64,000 bases of DNA from Siphonodentalium dalli (GCA_032622095.1 CP136069.1:41888194-41952193); one strand, 5' to 3'. Shown: positions 1 to 10,632, counted from the first letter of the stretch. The notes: generated by a model not told the origin, from the sequence alone. Made by a program: numbers and translations.

Positions 1-1000
1 AATAATAATATATACAAACCAGATTCAACTTATACATATACACGAAACAAAATACATTTAATTCAGCTAAAATAAATTGCATAATTGTCTCACTTAAAAC
101 GTCGCTAAAAATGCGATGTAATATACGCCGTATATATCAGGGCATTTTTTTTCTTCACAGATATCTTTATGTAAATACTCACTGTATTCAATATGGTCAT
201 GTTTTCAAGAGGTAGCAGCACGTAAAATTTATTTCGAATCTGATTTACCCAGGGGATATAATTTTCGTGCAGGTCTTTTAGTTCAGTACACATAATTAGA
301 AAATGGTATTCATCACAGAGAATAATTCCACATAAGACATTTCTGGTCTCTATATATACACGTATAAGGTTGATCCGTCTATGTTGATCTCCTGGCAGTC
401 TGTGATTAGCTGTTCAGAATTTCAACAAATAAGTCAACAAAATGAGAAGTTAAATATATTATGTACATGTTCCGACTCATTCTGACTGCATGAATCTCCA
501 GACAATGCGAAGTTCATTCATCTGTCTGCCTGATTCTACTCGACTGCGTCCCTAGTACTACACTATTGAATATTATACATGTATATGATACACGACAAGT
601 GACTGCGCTAATGAACTATGCATGAGTGCTCTAATCTAACCGCGATTATGTAAAGGCCACATGGTATAAAAATGTTATTAATCCTCACACGTGCCGATAT
701 TGTCTGATGTCCTTGTGTGTTGGTATTAATAATTGATGTACAAACTTGACTAATAGCCGTTATTGGAGATGGGATTACTTAATAAACTAATTCATTCATG
801 ATAAATGAATTCCCTGAAGACGTAATGACCATTACTACAACATCGTAAATTTGTAAACGATACGTGCTCGTGATTTCAATGTGGAAGTGGGGCACTTGTG
901 GACATACGCTCTTGAACGCGAATCGGTTATCATAACGCTGAATAGGTAATTATCCCATGATTTACATGCGCCCGTTTTATAAGTCTGGACTGAATGGAAT
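1..1000. other. AT-rich intergenic sequence, nothing recognised
   Basis: No reading frame with recognisable protein features, no tandem repeat and no match to the repeat families seen elsewhere in the window. Short chance ORFs occur on both strands. Confidence 0.6.
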
Positions 1001-1034
1001 GATAATTGATATGTGGGTTTACTGCCACAACAAG

Positions 1035-1240
1035 TTAGTATTCGGGTTCTGCTCGCCAATTTTCGACAGAGCTATGACCCTTTTTGTTGGAATTTTCACT
1101 CAATTTTCGTTTCCGGATGATAATGTATATGTAGTAATTATGAACAGAACGGGGTAAGATTTGGTATGTGAGTTGACTCGCCGAGTTCGAATTTGGGTTT
1201 CGCCCGCCAATTTTCATCAGAGTTATGGCCCTTTATCGAA
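1035..1240. repeat. diverged direct repeat, two modules about 155 bp apart
   Basis: The segments near 1047-1085 and 1193-1235 share the order TTCGGGTT/TTTGGGTT, then CGCCAATTTTC, then CAGAGYTATGRCCCTTT. They look like successive modules of an old dispersed non-coding repeat. No coding capacity is evident. Confidence 0.45.
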
Positions 1241-1398
1241 ATTACAACGGGTGTCAATTGCCACGATGTTTTACAATGGGCGTTATTTGCCACGCCCTAG
1301 CGATGCTTTTATTGGTAATAAGTTATCTACATTCGTAAAACTGGTATTGTGTTACCCTTGTTGGGCAAATCTCATCTAGTTGGTGTGATTTGAATGTT

Positions 1399-1660
1399 GT
1401 AATGTGATTGATGATTCCCTTAGGAAATGTTCAGATAATAAGTTCAACAAACATTGAACTTAGTATTTGTATATTTCCCTCCAATAAATAGGACTCCTTC
1501 TTCACTTGTATTATCTGTCGCCTGCTTTTGTTTCTTGAATACCACTGAAAATGAATAATGGACAATTTCAATAGACACTTTTATAACTGAGTGGGAGAAT
1601 CCATTTAGTATAGAAAGTGTTAACTATGCGGAAAAATCATTCACACCAAGCGTCTCTCGT
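1399..1660 (+). repeat. dispersed repeat (copy 1 of 2; other copy at 50066-50280)
   Basis: The segment from TTCCCTTAGGAAATGTTC through AGAAAGTGTTAA is colinear with 50066-50280, with small gaps. Shared landmarks in order are TAAGTTCAACAAA, TATTTCCC, AAATGAATAAT and the closing AGAAAGTGTTAA. A shorter fragment of the end (AGTAAAGAAAGCGTT) lies at 54503-54517. It is probably a non-autonomous element; its class is not determined. Confidence 0.6.
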
Positions 1661-2332
1661 AATGTTGCCCAGCGCCACGTTTCCTACAAACGAGTCTTCC
1701 CCAAAGAATCTGTATCAAAGAACCTGGGCAGCAAAATACAAGTTTTGCGAACCTGAGTAACTTAGTGCCCAAATACATGGGATAACGACCCATTCAGCTA
1801 TAATTACACGTGAAATTTTAAGTGGTAGTAACAAGATTTTGTTGTCACGAAAGTAATATATTAAAATTTGTATCAAGGTCGCAGAAGGTACAAATACGAT
1901 CTAGATGTGAGACTGTTCCAGTGTGATTACGTTTACACCCCCCCCGCCCGTAGTGCAATCGGGCTACATTAAGGGTCGCCATATTAACATACGTGTGTAT
2001 TGGTTTTTCGAACAAAACAAAACAAAAACATCATAGTAATACATATCTGTGCCAAGTTAAGAAACAAATTTACTGAAAAAATGCGTATAAATGTTTGTGG
2101 GAATACAAGCTCCGACAAAGTTGCGTCCACGGACAGACGGAAGATGATTGATATACATAACCACATAACGTCATTGCGGTGGGTATAACACTACCCAGTT
2201 CATGTACAGTTAGTATAGAAAGTGTTAACTATGCGGAAAAATCATTCACACCAAGCGTCTCTCGACATGTTGCCCAGCGCCACGTTCCCTACAAACGATT
2301 TTGTTGTCACGAAAGTAATATATTAAAATTTA
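1606..2332 (+). repeat. direct duplication with a ~139-bp indel between copies
   Basis: About 90 bp at 1606-1695 (TAGTATAGAAAGTGTTAACT onward) recurs at 2211-2300 with few differences. In the first copy it is followed after 139 bp by ATTTTGTTGTCACGAAAG (near 1836); in the second copy the two blocks are fused. The extra 139 bp does not have GT-AG ends, so a deletion in one copy or an insertion in the other is more likely than retroposition of a spliced RNA. Confidence 0.7.
2035..2150 (+). repeat. fragment of a dispersed repeat also seen at 20642-20985
   Basis: The words GTGCCAAGTTAA, ACAAATT, ACTG, AAAATG and then GCTC(C/G)GACAAA occur in the same order as in the two modules at 20642-20985. 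It is a single short fragment and is too diverged to set exact ends. Confidence 0.4.
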
Positions 2333-2795
2333 TACGCATTTTTTATCCGTCAGATATAGAGGATAGAATATGTCCTGTCTGTAGGACAAACTCGGTTGAG
2401 ACCGAATCACACTTTGTTATGAATTGTTCGGCATACGAAAACATTCGCATCAGTTGTTTCGCAGCAATAGGCGAGTATAAAACCGATTTCCACAGAATGA
2501 CAGAAGACAATAAATTTAATTATATAATGGAAAATAGGCACATTGATATCATAAATATCATATGCGACATGATCCGGTCCTTCTTTGAAAAACGGCAGAT
2601 TTTATCAAGTGCATAATAATTATAAGAACAACTTGTGAGTGAGTATACTGAATATAAATTTTGACTTAGTCGGGTTTTGTTTAATTCATGCTATTATTGT
2701 ACATGTATGTTTTATATTATATGTTATATGCTTGCAACTGCCCACTGAGGTGTTATTGCAATACAATCTTGTATCTTGTATCTTGTACATGCAGC
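2325..2795 (+). mobile_element. 5'-truncated LINE (non-LTR retrotransposon) 3' end
   Basis: An open frame ending at 2616 encodes about 95 residues typical of the C-terminal tail of a non-LTR retrotransposon ORF2 protein. It has a CCHC zinc-binding module, C-X2-C-X9-H-X4-C, starting CPVC at about 2371, followed by a VETESHF stretch and a helical tail. In an intact element this tail follows the reverse transcriptase; here the endonuclease and RT domains are absent. Downstream 3' UTR sequence ends near 2790 in two to three copies of a CTTGTAT-type heptamer, like the short terminal repeats of many LINEs. The upstream part of the open frame (2179-2324) comes from the unrelated duplicated segment, so the frame is a chance fusion. 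Similarity is judged from residue patterns; clade assignment would need a search. Confidence 0.75.
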
Positions 2796-3013
2796 TGAGA
2801 ATATGCGTAACACGTGCCAATGTGTCATCTTAGATAATTTATTTGCTTAGATGTTTTATTTACATAATACATATGGTTACAATAATGCCATAAAAACAAT
2901 GTAAAAGAACAGGCTAATGTATCCGGCATTGACTGTCATCCTATAATCCTCTGATCAGTTGCTTAGAATGTTCTTCAATTGTTTGATTTTGGTCCAGTAA
3001 TATATATTTTCAG

Positions 3014-3181
3014 GTTCATATCACGCCATTAGCTGCGAACTGGACCATCTACTTGGTCAACCCTCACCAGAATCGTCGAGATATCGTCAAGCCACTGAAG
3101 CTGGAGGCGTCAAGTTACCAGGAACCGCAAGGTGGACTTTCTTCCCTGGTGAAGATCCCCCGATGATTCCCGAGGCCATTC
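3014..3181 (+). other. candidate internal exon of unknown gene, or exon-like repeat
   Basis: A polypyrimidine run ending TTTTCAG precedes 3014 and a GTATGT donor follows 3181. Read in the frame starting at 3016, the segment is open and gives about 55 residues ending FFPGEDPPMIPEAIR. A second frame is open for 50 codons before a stop, so coding status is not certain. Base composition is more GC-rich than its flanks. I do not recognise the protein. No flanking exon could be placed, and the last ~55 bp has an inverted, rearranged copy at 3870-3965, so it may be an exapted or captured fragment rather than part of a working gene. Confidence 0.3.
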
Positions 3182-3659
3182 GGTATGTTTCGGAAATACA
3201 CAATAATAAAAAAAATTGCCGCTGTAGTTTTGAAATTGTTTTAACATTTCCTCGATACGTGTTTCACATTAAAGGAGGTTGCACAGTACAATACATTAAT
3301 AACTATAATCCTCAATCCGATCAACCATCACAGAGAAAACGGAGTAATAGAGACTGATAGTGACAGTGATTGAAATTGAAATTCGCAATGTGGGCGCTTC
3401 AAAACAACATTTATGAATGAACTGTGACGTCACATGGAATCGCGTGCAAACATTCCAACGTATATTCATGCGCACTATAACAAACTATTTCCTAGTTTGT
3501 ATCATTATTTGAATGCCCCCCATGGTAGATAATACGGTAAAACATATCAGAAAGTAACTACTATATATGTTGAGCATTTTAGTATATAAAAAACACAGGT
3601 GTTGGAGATTTTGTCCATAACAATTCAATTTTTGTTACGACAAAAGTATGCGCGTGCCG

Positions 3660-3750
3660 TTGCAGGTTAGGAGAATTTAGCAAATCGAGTTAATCGTGTG
3701 ATACAAACAAAGTTGCAGGTTGGGACAATTTACTCAAGAAAACTAATCGA
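3660..3750 (+). repeat. short diverged direct repeat, ~55 bp period
   Basis: GTTGCAGGTTAGGAGAATTTA near 3659 recurs as GTTGCAGGTTGGGACAATTTA near 3713. Each is followed by AGNAAA and TAATCG. Two units only. Confidence 0.5.
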
Positions 3751-3865
3751 ACAATTTTGGCTTTAAAAAAAACCTCTTACAATGATATGGATTCGGTCAC
3801 ACGAATAACGTGTTATATACACAGTGTGCTTGTACCAAGAATCTCCGTCGCAGTTTCGGTAGTGT

Positions 3866-3966
3866 TGTTCGGGAATCTTCGGGGGATCTTCACACCGAGT
3901 GATGATCGGGAATCTTCGGGGGATCTTCACCAGGGAAGAAAGACCAATTTGGCCAGGAACCAGTCT
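3866..3966 (-). pseudogene. inverted partial copy of the 3014-3181 segment with a 32-bp internal duplication
   Basis: Read on the minus strand, this segment repeats the end of the candidate exon: a TTTCTTCCCTGGTGAAGATC core, then CCCCCGAAGATTCCCGA. The GAAGATCCCCCGAAGATTCC unit then occurs a second time about 32 bp on. In the exon frame the first copy keeps FFPGEDPPKIP before a stop. It lies about 700 bp from the plus-strand copy in opposite orientation. Confidence 0.6.
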
Positions 3967-4019
3967 ATTCAACAAGAGACATATAGTGTGCGAACATTAA
4001 CAGACGTGTGAGTCGCAGA

Positions 4020-4380
4020 AACAATGAATGACGACAGCGAGATAGCAATTTTCACTAACTAAGAATTTATATCAACTTTGAGACGAAAATCTGATGTTAA
4101 AATGTGCTTTTACTTCCACGAAGTAGAGACTTTGTGAGTTGTTGCCGAATTTCGCGCTTAAGAATGGTCCTTCTCCCAATCGAATCAGCCACCCGATTCG
4201 TAGTAACCTGACCATTTCTGTGTCACTGAAACGATTCAAAATCCCAACCAACCTAACGTGATTGCACAGTACCTACACGTACATCGATTATCATGAATTG
4301 AATCAGTGCAGCCTGTTCTCCAAAAATATGAGCTTATGATAGGATTTGTTTTCGGTCATTACAGTAATGCTCTAATTAAT
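4020..4380. other. unannotated sequence
   Basis: No coding pattern, tandem repeat or match to the other repeat families was seen. Confidence 0.5.
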
Positions 4381-4470
4381 CGACCTCTTAACCACAGCAG
4401 AATTATGGGTAACTTTTCAGGATTTAGTCGGAAATATGACTTGTTGCCATTCATTGGAAAGCTCTCGCCG
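4381..4470 (+). repeat. dispersed ~90-bp repeat (other copy at 18738-18826)
   Basis: The block from CTTAACCACAGCAGAATTAT to GGAAAGCTCTCG matches 18738-18826 with only a handful of differences, while the flanks differ. Neither copy shows terminal repeats at these ends, so this is a conserved fragment of a larger element. Confidence 0.75.
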
Positions 4471-4672
4471 TGTGGGTGGTCGATAGGACCAACAAACAAT
4501 TTCTTCCGCAACTCAAAAATATTTTTCCTGCAAGTATTTTTGACTGTTTTTGCAATGAGTTTGGCTTAAAACACATCTATATGTCAATATTAACACAAAT
4601 GACAAATTCCATGATGATCAGACAAACAGTATAGCCTGTAGCCCATTCTAATGGATTGAATTTTGAAATCCA

Positions 4673-4702
4673 AGATGGCTGCTGGCAGCCATGTTTTTTT
4701 TG
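4673..4702 (+). repeat. short motif shared with 19985-20290
   Basis: AATCCAAGATGGCTGC followed by GGCAGCCATGTTTTT is shared with the two-module repeat at 19985-20290. It is a short, low-information match. Confidence 0.35.
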
Positions 4703-4800
4703 ACCGAATGACCCCAAACTGACTTGTTCCTATTTACATGTCAATGTTAACATCCATGACTAATAGTATGCACAAAAATTCATATACAACTGTTTACAGT

Positions 4801-4814
4801 GACCCCCCCCCCCC
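4801..4814. repeat. homopolymer C tract
   Basis: A C run interrupted by a single change, followed by G-rich sequence. It is a simple repeat and prone to length error. Confidence 0.8.
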
Positions 4815-5004
4815 GCAAATCTCTGTTTTAGTGCTAAAAGGGGGGTGGGTGTCCAAAAATGGTCGGAAAAAACTGCCGAAAACGGGAAAAAAAATTGGAC
4901 GCGGGGGTGAGTGGGTCCCGACAAGGGTCGAAAGTCAAAATCAGCATACGTGCCTGCAAATATTTTCCGACTCCCCCCTGTTATGGGCGGAAAATAACAC
5001 GAAT

Positions 5005-5145
5005 AAACCAACTCACGACTTACCATATGTAAGCTCTTTAAAACGTGTTTTCACTCTGGCCCGCGCCATAAACCGAATAACGGTTATAAGTCCACTATCG
5101 GCTTGTATCAGCATCAAATAATCCAATTTGAACCTATTTGCATAT
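5005..5145 (+). mobile_element. unexpanded copy of the element carrying the 35-bp array
   Basis: From GACTTACCA and GCTCTTTA through TGTTTTCACT, TGGCCCGCGC and ATAAA to AATCCAATTTGAACCTATTT, this is colinear with 52615-52740 plus the array end at 54395-54415. Here the unit that forms the array downstream is present once. It therefore represents the state before tandem expansion. Confidence 0.7.
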
Positions 5146-5149
5146 TATA

Positions 5150-5604
5150 GCTCGACTATCATTGTGTAGCTGATTAGGGTTGGATCAGAAACCATGCACA
5201 CTGCTCAATTCGTGCTCACGTTTTGTACCACTCATTTGAAATAATGTTAGAAAAATACAGTTTGAAGATGTTTGCATTATATGTTGGCAAATGGCATTGC
5301 TGTTGTGCTGAGACTAGTCTGCCATTTGGCACTGGTGTGTGCATGAGCTTTTCATGGTGGTAAGTGGTGTGCATGAAAACAACGACGACCATTTACGCTC
5401 GATTTCTACTAATGCAGCAGCCCTTTTTGTACTGTCTTTCTTCTGGTGTCTCACGCTCAACTTTTGCCTTAGATAGAAATGTTAGACCAAACCTGTGTTG
5501 AATTTGTTCTGATAGTTTGAAATTCCAACCAGTATTTAGTGTGAAATTTGTTATATTTAGACCGACAGTCGAATATTTCCTACTTTTTGTCACAATTTCG
5601 GACT
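5150..5604. other. unannotated sequence
   Basis: No feature recognised; only short chance ORFs are present. Confidence 0.5.
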
Positions 5605-7085
5605 GGAAACAAGTTGGAAGTTTTCAAAGATAGGTAAACGTTAGGTTGGAGCTTTCCAAAGGTTGGGAAGATTGATGAACAAGTTGGAAGGTTTCAAAGA
5701 TAGATAAACGTTAAGTTGGAGCTTTTCAACTGTTGGGAAGTTTGATGAACAAGTTGGAAGTTTTCTAAGATAGGTAAACGTTAGGTTGGAGCTTTCCAAA
5801 GGTTGGGAAGATTGATGAACAAGTTGGAAGGTTTCAAAGATAGATACACGTTACGTTGGAGCTTTTCAACTGTTGGGAAGTTTGATGAACAAGTTGGAAG
5901 TTTTCTAAGATAGGTAAACGTTAGGTTGGAGCTTCCAAAGGTTGGGAAGTTTGATGAACAAGTTGGAAGTTTCGAAGATAGGTAAACGTTAGGTTGTTGC
6001 TTTCCAAAGGTTGGAAAGTTTGATGAACAAATTGGTAGTTTTCGAAGATAGGTAAACGTTGGGTTAGAGCTTTCCAAAGGTTGGGAAGTTTGATGAACAA
6101 GTTGGAAGTTTTCAAAGATAGGTAAACGTTAGGTTGGAGCTTTCCAAAGGTTGGGAAGATTGATGAACAAGTTGGAAGGTTTCAAAGATAGATACACGTT
6201 ACGTTGGAGCTTTTCAACTGTTGGGAAGTTTGATGAACAAGTTGGAAGTTTTCTAAGATAGGTAAACGTTAGGTTGGAGCTTCCAAAGGTTGGGAAGTTT
6301 GATGAACAAATTGGAAGTTTCGAAGATAGGTAAACGTTAGGTTGTTGCTTTCCAAAGGTTGGAAAGTTTGATGAACAAATTGGTAGTTTTCGAAGATAGG
6401 TAAACGTTGGGTTAGAGCTTTCCAAAGGTTGGGAAGTTTGATGAACAAGTTGGAAGTTTTCAAAGATAGGTAAACGTTAGGTTGTTGCTTTCCAAAGGTT
6501 GGGAAGTTTGATGAACAAGTTGGTAGTTTTCGAAGATAGGTAAACGTTGGGTTAGAGCTTTCCAAAGGTTGGGAAGTTTGATGAACAAGTTGGAAGTTTT
6601 CAAAGATAGGTAAACGTTAGGTTGGAGCTTTTCAACTGTTGGGAAGTTTGATGAACAAATTGGAAGTTTTCAAAGATAGGTAAACGTTAGGTTGGAGCTT
6701 TTCAACTGTTGGGAAGTTTGATGAACAAGTTGGAAGTTTTCGAAGATAGGTAAACGTTAGGTTGTTGCTTTCCAAAGGTTGGGAAGTTTGATGAACAAGT
6801 TGGAAGTATTCGAAGATAGGTAAACGTTAGGTTGGAGCTTTCTAAAGGTTGGAAAGTTTGATGAACAAGTTGGAAGTTTTCAAAGATAGGTAAACAATAG
6901 ATTGGAGCCTTCCAAAGGTTGGGAAGTTTGATGAACAAATTGGAAGTTTTCAAAGATAGGTAAACAATAGATTGGAGCCTTCCAAAGGTTGGGAAGTTTG
7001 ATGAACAAATTGGAAGTTTTCAAAGATAGGTAAACGTTAGGTTGGAGCTTTCCAAAGGTTGGGAAGGTTGATGAACCAGTTTGAA
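5605..7085 (+). repeat. 70-bp minisatellite array, ~21 units
   Basis: The word AAGTTGGAAG recurs at 5611, 5681 and 5751 and continues at about 70 bp. Each unit also has GATAGGTAAACGTTAGGTTG, a CCAAAGGTTGGGAAG block and TTTGATGAAC. Units differ by substitutions and 1-bp indels. A five-unit block of 348 bp is repeated: 5781-6128 and 6129-6476 carry the same set of variants, so there is a higher-order period. Minus-strand frames are open for up to 98 codons only because the unit is poor in stops. Confidence 0.95.
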
Positions 7086-7124
7086 AATTCCAAGTCGATG
7101 GGACTTGCAAATTTGGCAATATGA

Positions 7125-7450
7125 AAGTTCGATTGCTGACCATCCACACGAATTTAGGGGTTCTATGCCGCGCAAATGTTCGATGCAGTTGGTAATGTGA
7201 GCTATACGGACGGTATCCACATCTGTATCGACCTATCGTCTATATCCCCGGATGTAACAATTTACATTGAGCTGGCTTTCCCCCTAGTCGAGTAAAGTTA
7301 CATCATTTATTAGTCTTTCAATTAGCAAATTCGATTTCTGATCATCCACACGCATCTCAGGTTTTCAATCAGGGCAATTGTTTGATGAAGCTCATAATGT
7401 GAACTACGCATAGCGTCTCATCTCCGATCCTTGTCGACCTGTCTTCTACA
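7125..7450 (+). repeat. diverged tandem duplication, ~205-bp period
   Basis: The first copy (from 7125) and second copy (from 7328) share in order TTCGATT(G/T)CTGA, CATCCACACG, TTCGATGCAGTTGGTAATGT versus TTTGATGAAGCTCATAATGT, a GACCT block and TCTATA/TCTACAT. Identity is moderate and the copies are clearly old. No reading frame is kept. Confidence 0.6.
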
Positions 7451-7530
7451 TAGTTCCCACCCTAGTTAAGAGGTCCTACTAAGTTGTACCGCTATTGACT
7501 TGAAGTTCGCCGCCTTTAACTAAACGATAT

Positions 7531-7982
7531 GAACGAATCAATGCAAATAGTGTATCTGACATTTGCTGAATGAGGTCTCCAGAATGTTCATTTAGTGATG
7601 CTACCCCACACAGCGGGCTAGCATCACCAAATTCACCCTCTGGGGACCTCATTCTGCTTAGGTCCATCTAATCGTAAATATCTATAGTCTCAAACTAACA
7701 TTGTTGTTAGTTACATTTTCTCTTCTCTTCAGTTTCTATATCCCATAATTTGGAGAAGATAAATTGCATAATAGATGTGACTAATGGGTGAACACCATCA
7801 ACTTCAACTGGGAAACTTCAATATGATCATAGGTCTCCTATAGGTGTTGAGGTCTAAGCATAATTAGGTTCATAGAGGGTGAATTTTGTGATGCTAGCCC
7901 GCCGTGCGGGATAGCGTCACTATATATTCATCCTCTGAGAACCTCATTCTGCAAATGTCAGACACCATATTTCCAGACTTGG
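7531..7982 (-). mobile_element. ~450-bp foldback MITE with a hairpin at each end (copy A)
   Basis: The whole segment aligns, in reverse complement, with 55750-56182. Both ends carry a subterminal palindrome: on each side a GAATGAGGT...CCTCATTC hairpin of about 85 bp whose loop holds GCTAGCCCGC-like sequence. The outer ends resemble the TIR of copy B (GTGTCTGACATTTGCAGAAT). The internal spacer (7670-7870) matches the copy B spacer over its full length. No transposase is encoded. Confidence 0.85.
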
Positions 7983-8037
7983 AACGAATTGAGGAGAAGC
8001 CACAACATTCAAGAACATATGCTGTACTATAAAGTTA

Positions 8038-8192
8038 TTATACAATGTTGTGTACAGTATTTGTTTTTCTTGTACTCGTCCAGGTTGTGGTGAAAAGTCA
8101 TGCGAGACACGCAGTGTCGAGTCCAATATGACCTTTCACCACAACCTGGACGAGTACCAGAAAAACACATACTGTACACAACATTGTATAAT
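8038..8192. repeat. perfect-type inverted repeat (hairpin), ~55-bp arms
   Basis: The left arm begins TTATACAATGTTGTGTACAG and runs through CTCGTCCAGGTTGTGGTGAA. The right arm is its complement, ending at CATTGTATAA. The loop of about 42 bp includes GAGTCCAATATGAC. The arms are nearly identical, so it formed or inserted recently, or is kept by gene conversion. Confidence 0.9.
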
Positions 8193-8660
8193 GACATTTT
8201 TATTATCCATCTGTATGTTTATCCAAATTTTGGGAATAAAACTTTTGTGTTTTTTTGGGTATTTGTCGATACTTAATTCTCTATAAAAAGCCTGTATTTT
8301 ATCATCAGAAAGCATGATTTGGAACAGTAAACACGGAAGTGAAAAAAAAAACTCAATGCGGAAGTGAAACGTCTGCTAAATCCACCAGTGTTGCGCGCGC
8401 ATAACAATTTCACCGATTCATTTCGCAATGGAGTTAATTCGTGACGTCACGGAGTCCCGATAAAAAAGTCACATTGAACACTCGAGAGTCCAATATGACT
8501 TTCGGGAGTCCATTATGACTTTTTCCCGAATTATCACGTGGCAGCTTTTGCCCAATCAGAAATAGTGTTAGTTTAGGGATGGATAATAAAATATTTTAAT
8601 AATGGATGAGTTGGTTGTTGCAAACTGACTATATTAAAGATGACTATACCTGTCGTTTTA
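8193..8660. other. unannotated; contains a CRE-like palindrome and repeated GAGTCC motifs
   Basis: A full TGACGTCA palindrome sits at 8442-8449. GAGTCCAATATGACTTTC at about 8487 repeats the loop sequence of the upstream hairpin, and a variant follows 20 bp on. No gene is visible nearby. Confidence 0.4.
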
Positions 8661-8663
8661 CTA

Positions 8664-8895
8664 AAATGTTTTTAAAAATATATATGTTCTTGGATGTTTC
8701 ATACAGACAATGACTTTTTCTAAACTCGTTCATATTAGTCAAACATCGTGAAAATGACATCTTTATAACACAATCACGGCATTTTGTATTTGTGCCCCAC
8801 CAGTATCACAGCACCATAGCAAGACCCACCTTTATCATAGCAAATCACAAGGACCACTTATAACAAGGAGTGATACCAGGATGTGGAAATTTACA
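8664..8895 (+). mobile_element. dispersed element with internal CCACC-CATAGCA units (copy 1 of 3)
   Basis: Landmarks shared with 11045-11850 and 27612-28165 are ATGTTCTTGGATGTTTCATA, ACAGACAATG, a block with AGTCAAACAT, a TTTATAACA region and then one or two units of the ATCACARGGACCAC type. This copy has a minimal unit number, while 11180-11840 has 16. No ORF; the class is unknown. The layout of a unique head plus a short internal tandem repeat resembles non-autonomous rolling-circle elements described in bivalves, but the diagnostic ends were not identified. Confidence 0.65.
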
Positions 8896-9780
8896 CTTCA
8901 CTGTCGTCTGATGATAATTTAGTTCTGTTTGGTGGTAACCGGTGTCACATGCGCTATCAGAATCACAGCAATCGATCCACAAATCAACAGGCTGTTGACG
9001 CAACGTGCCGCTACGTCAAGTGGATCCCAATCACACCGTAATAGAATATAAACGAGCTCGACCTCTCCCGTCGTTTCACATACTAACGACGTATTGATGA
9101 CTTAATAGCACCCGCTCCCCAATCAGTTCTATCAGAAATCCGTTGTCAGATACGGAAAGCGAAATGTCTTTCAACATGCGACGTCGTGCCTGATACAAGG
9201 GATCTATCATACTTAAAGATGGCCCAATCCTATTAGAAACCATATTTAAAATTACATATTTTATGGTTTCTATGTCGGACAATTATGACACGCAGACAGT
9301 TGGTCATAAGTTGATATTCGTGTGGTCATGAAGGGGTTGGTTATGAAATTATACTGTACGTGTTAGCGCACTTATACACAGCGCAATGGCAATTTATAAT
9401 GGCTGGGATTGTTGTATTTTTCGAGATAAACACTGAGATCAATAAGACTTTTGAGTCGCTACTTTGAGTTATATAAATGTTATATGTATCGATATATAAA
9501 TGCTGGCGGTTGCATCCTAAAGTATGTATCGATATTGAATTGGAGATCAGCTGAATTTCACTAAAAATGAATTCATTGGAATCGAGTAGATATACGGATC
9601 GAGATGTATCCAGTTCCCAAAGATCAACAACTTCACTTGACACCCTACAATTAATCGGACATGGTCCATTATCATTTCCAAATTATGCGTATACAACTGG
9701 GAAGGATATATAAGATATTTCGATAGATATACACGAAATAGCGATAAGTATACATGCTTTATATACTACCAAAGCGCTTG
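8896..9780. other. unannotated sequence
   Basis: A 100-codon frame on the minus strand (9341-9643) has no recognisable domain and no supporting splice or composition signal. The segment 9645-9715 is loosely similar (CGGACATGG, ATTTCCAAA, GGAAGGA blocks) to 11930-12000, suggesting two remnants of one old repeat. Confidence 0.45.
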
Positions 9781-10203
9781 CCAAAGTCAGAGAAGTATAG
9801 AAATTTTCAAGCGGTTTGCAATATCCATCATGCAAAGCTCAGAGTGATCAGATATCGATTTTTGAATTTTGTTATTTCTCGAGATGTGTAATAATATGTG
9901 GCCCGGAAACACGTGGTCAAATGGAGGGTCTCGGACAAAATTGCGGATGAAGATGGATAACTCTAAAATCAAGTGGTAATGCGGTCAAATTTCGTGACAC
10001 TTTTGTGATAATATGGCAATAATTTGTTGAACAAAATGTTGATAAATAACAAGTTTTGGGAAATTACATACCATATAGTTGACAGTGGTTAGCATTAGTT
10101 TGTTGCAATAAATCTATTCCGATAACTAAAGCGTATTTTGAAGAAATGTTCTTGTTGTATATTGATGGTATGGGGACCGTCTGATAGGATTGAGTACCTT
10201 TAA
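9781..10203 (+). mobile_element. fragment of the AGGTACTC-family MITE
   Basis: It shares with 46491-46946 and 56865-57009 the blocks AAAGCTCAGAGTGATCAGAT, GCGGATGAAGATGGATAACT, GATAACTAAAGC, GGGGACCGTCTGAT and the terminal GATTGAGTACCT next to TTAA (10200-10203). The left terminus was not found, so this copy is 5'-truncated or rearranged. Confidence 0.65.
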
Positions 10204-10632
10204 CGCCGTACAACAACTACAAAGTAAAAACGTTTGCGATGACGCTGATAAACGAACACGATATAACATGTTGCAAGTGTTCGAAAAGAATGGGATGCGG
10301 CACCGAACTACATTCAATTGATTACACTGAGTGTCCACACGAAATTAGGCTGGAAATTGGCCAAGGCGCAATATCAGTAAAATCTGGATTGGTTGTTGAC
10401 GCCGCCGCAAAAAAAATTATACATTAATCGATCACCCTGGTATATATATTACATTCCATAATTATCCCTTAGAGATTTATTGATATATGGGCATATGTAA
10501 CAAATCTAGGTTATTTGTATATAGTATGCCCAATGGTACAAGCTAAGTTAATAGGCTAATCTAATATAGTCGGCTGTAGGTCGAGTGTCCGTGTTAACAA
10601 TTGTCCGAGTTTTTCAAGTCCAAGACATTATT

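Noticed and set aside
9341-9643. 100-codon minus-strand ORF.
   Set aside because: No domain, no splice context, and composition like the surrounding AT-rich DNA.
10239-10427. 62-codon ORF with CCKCSKRMGCG, possibly a zinc-binding protein.
   Set aside because: Too short and isolated, and directly follows a MITE end; the Cys spacing is not diagnostic.
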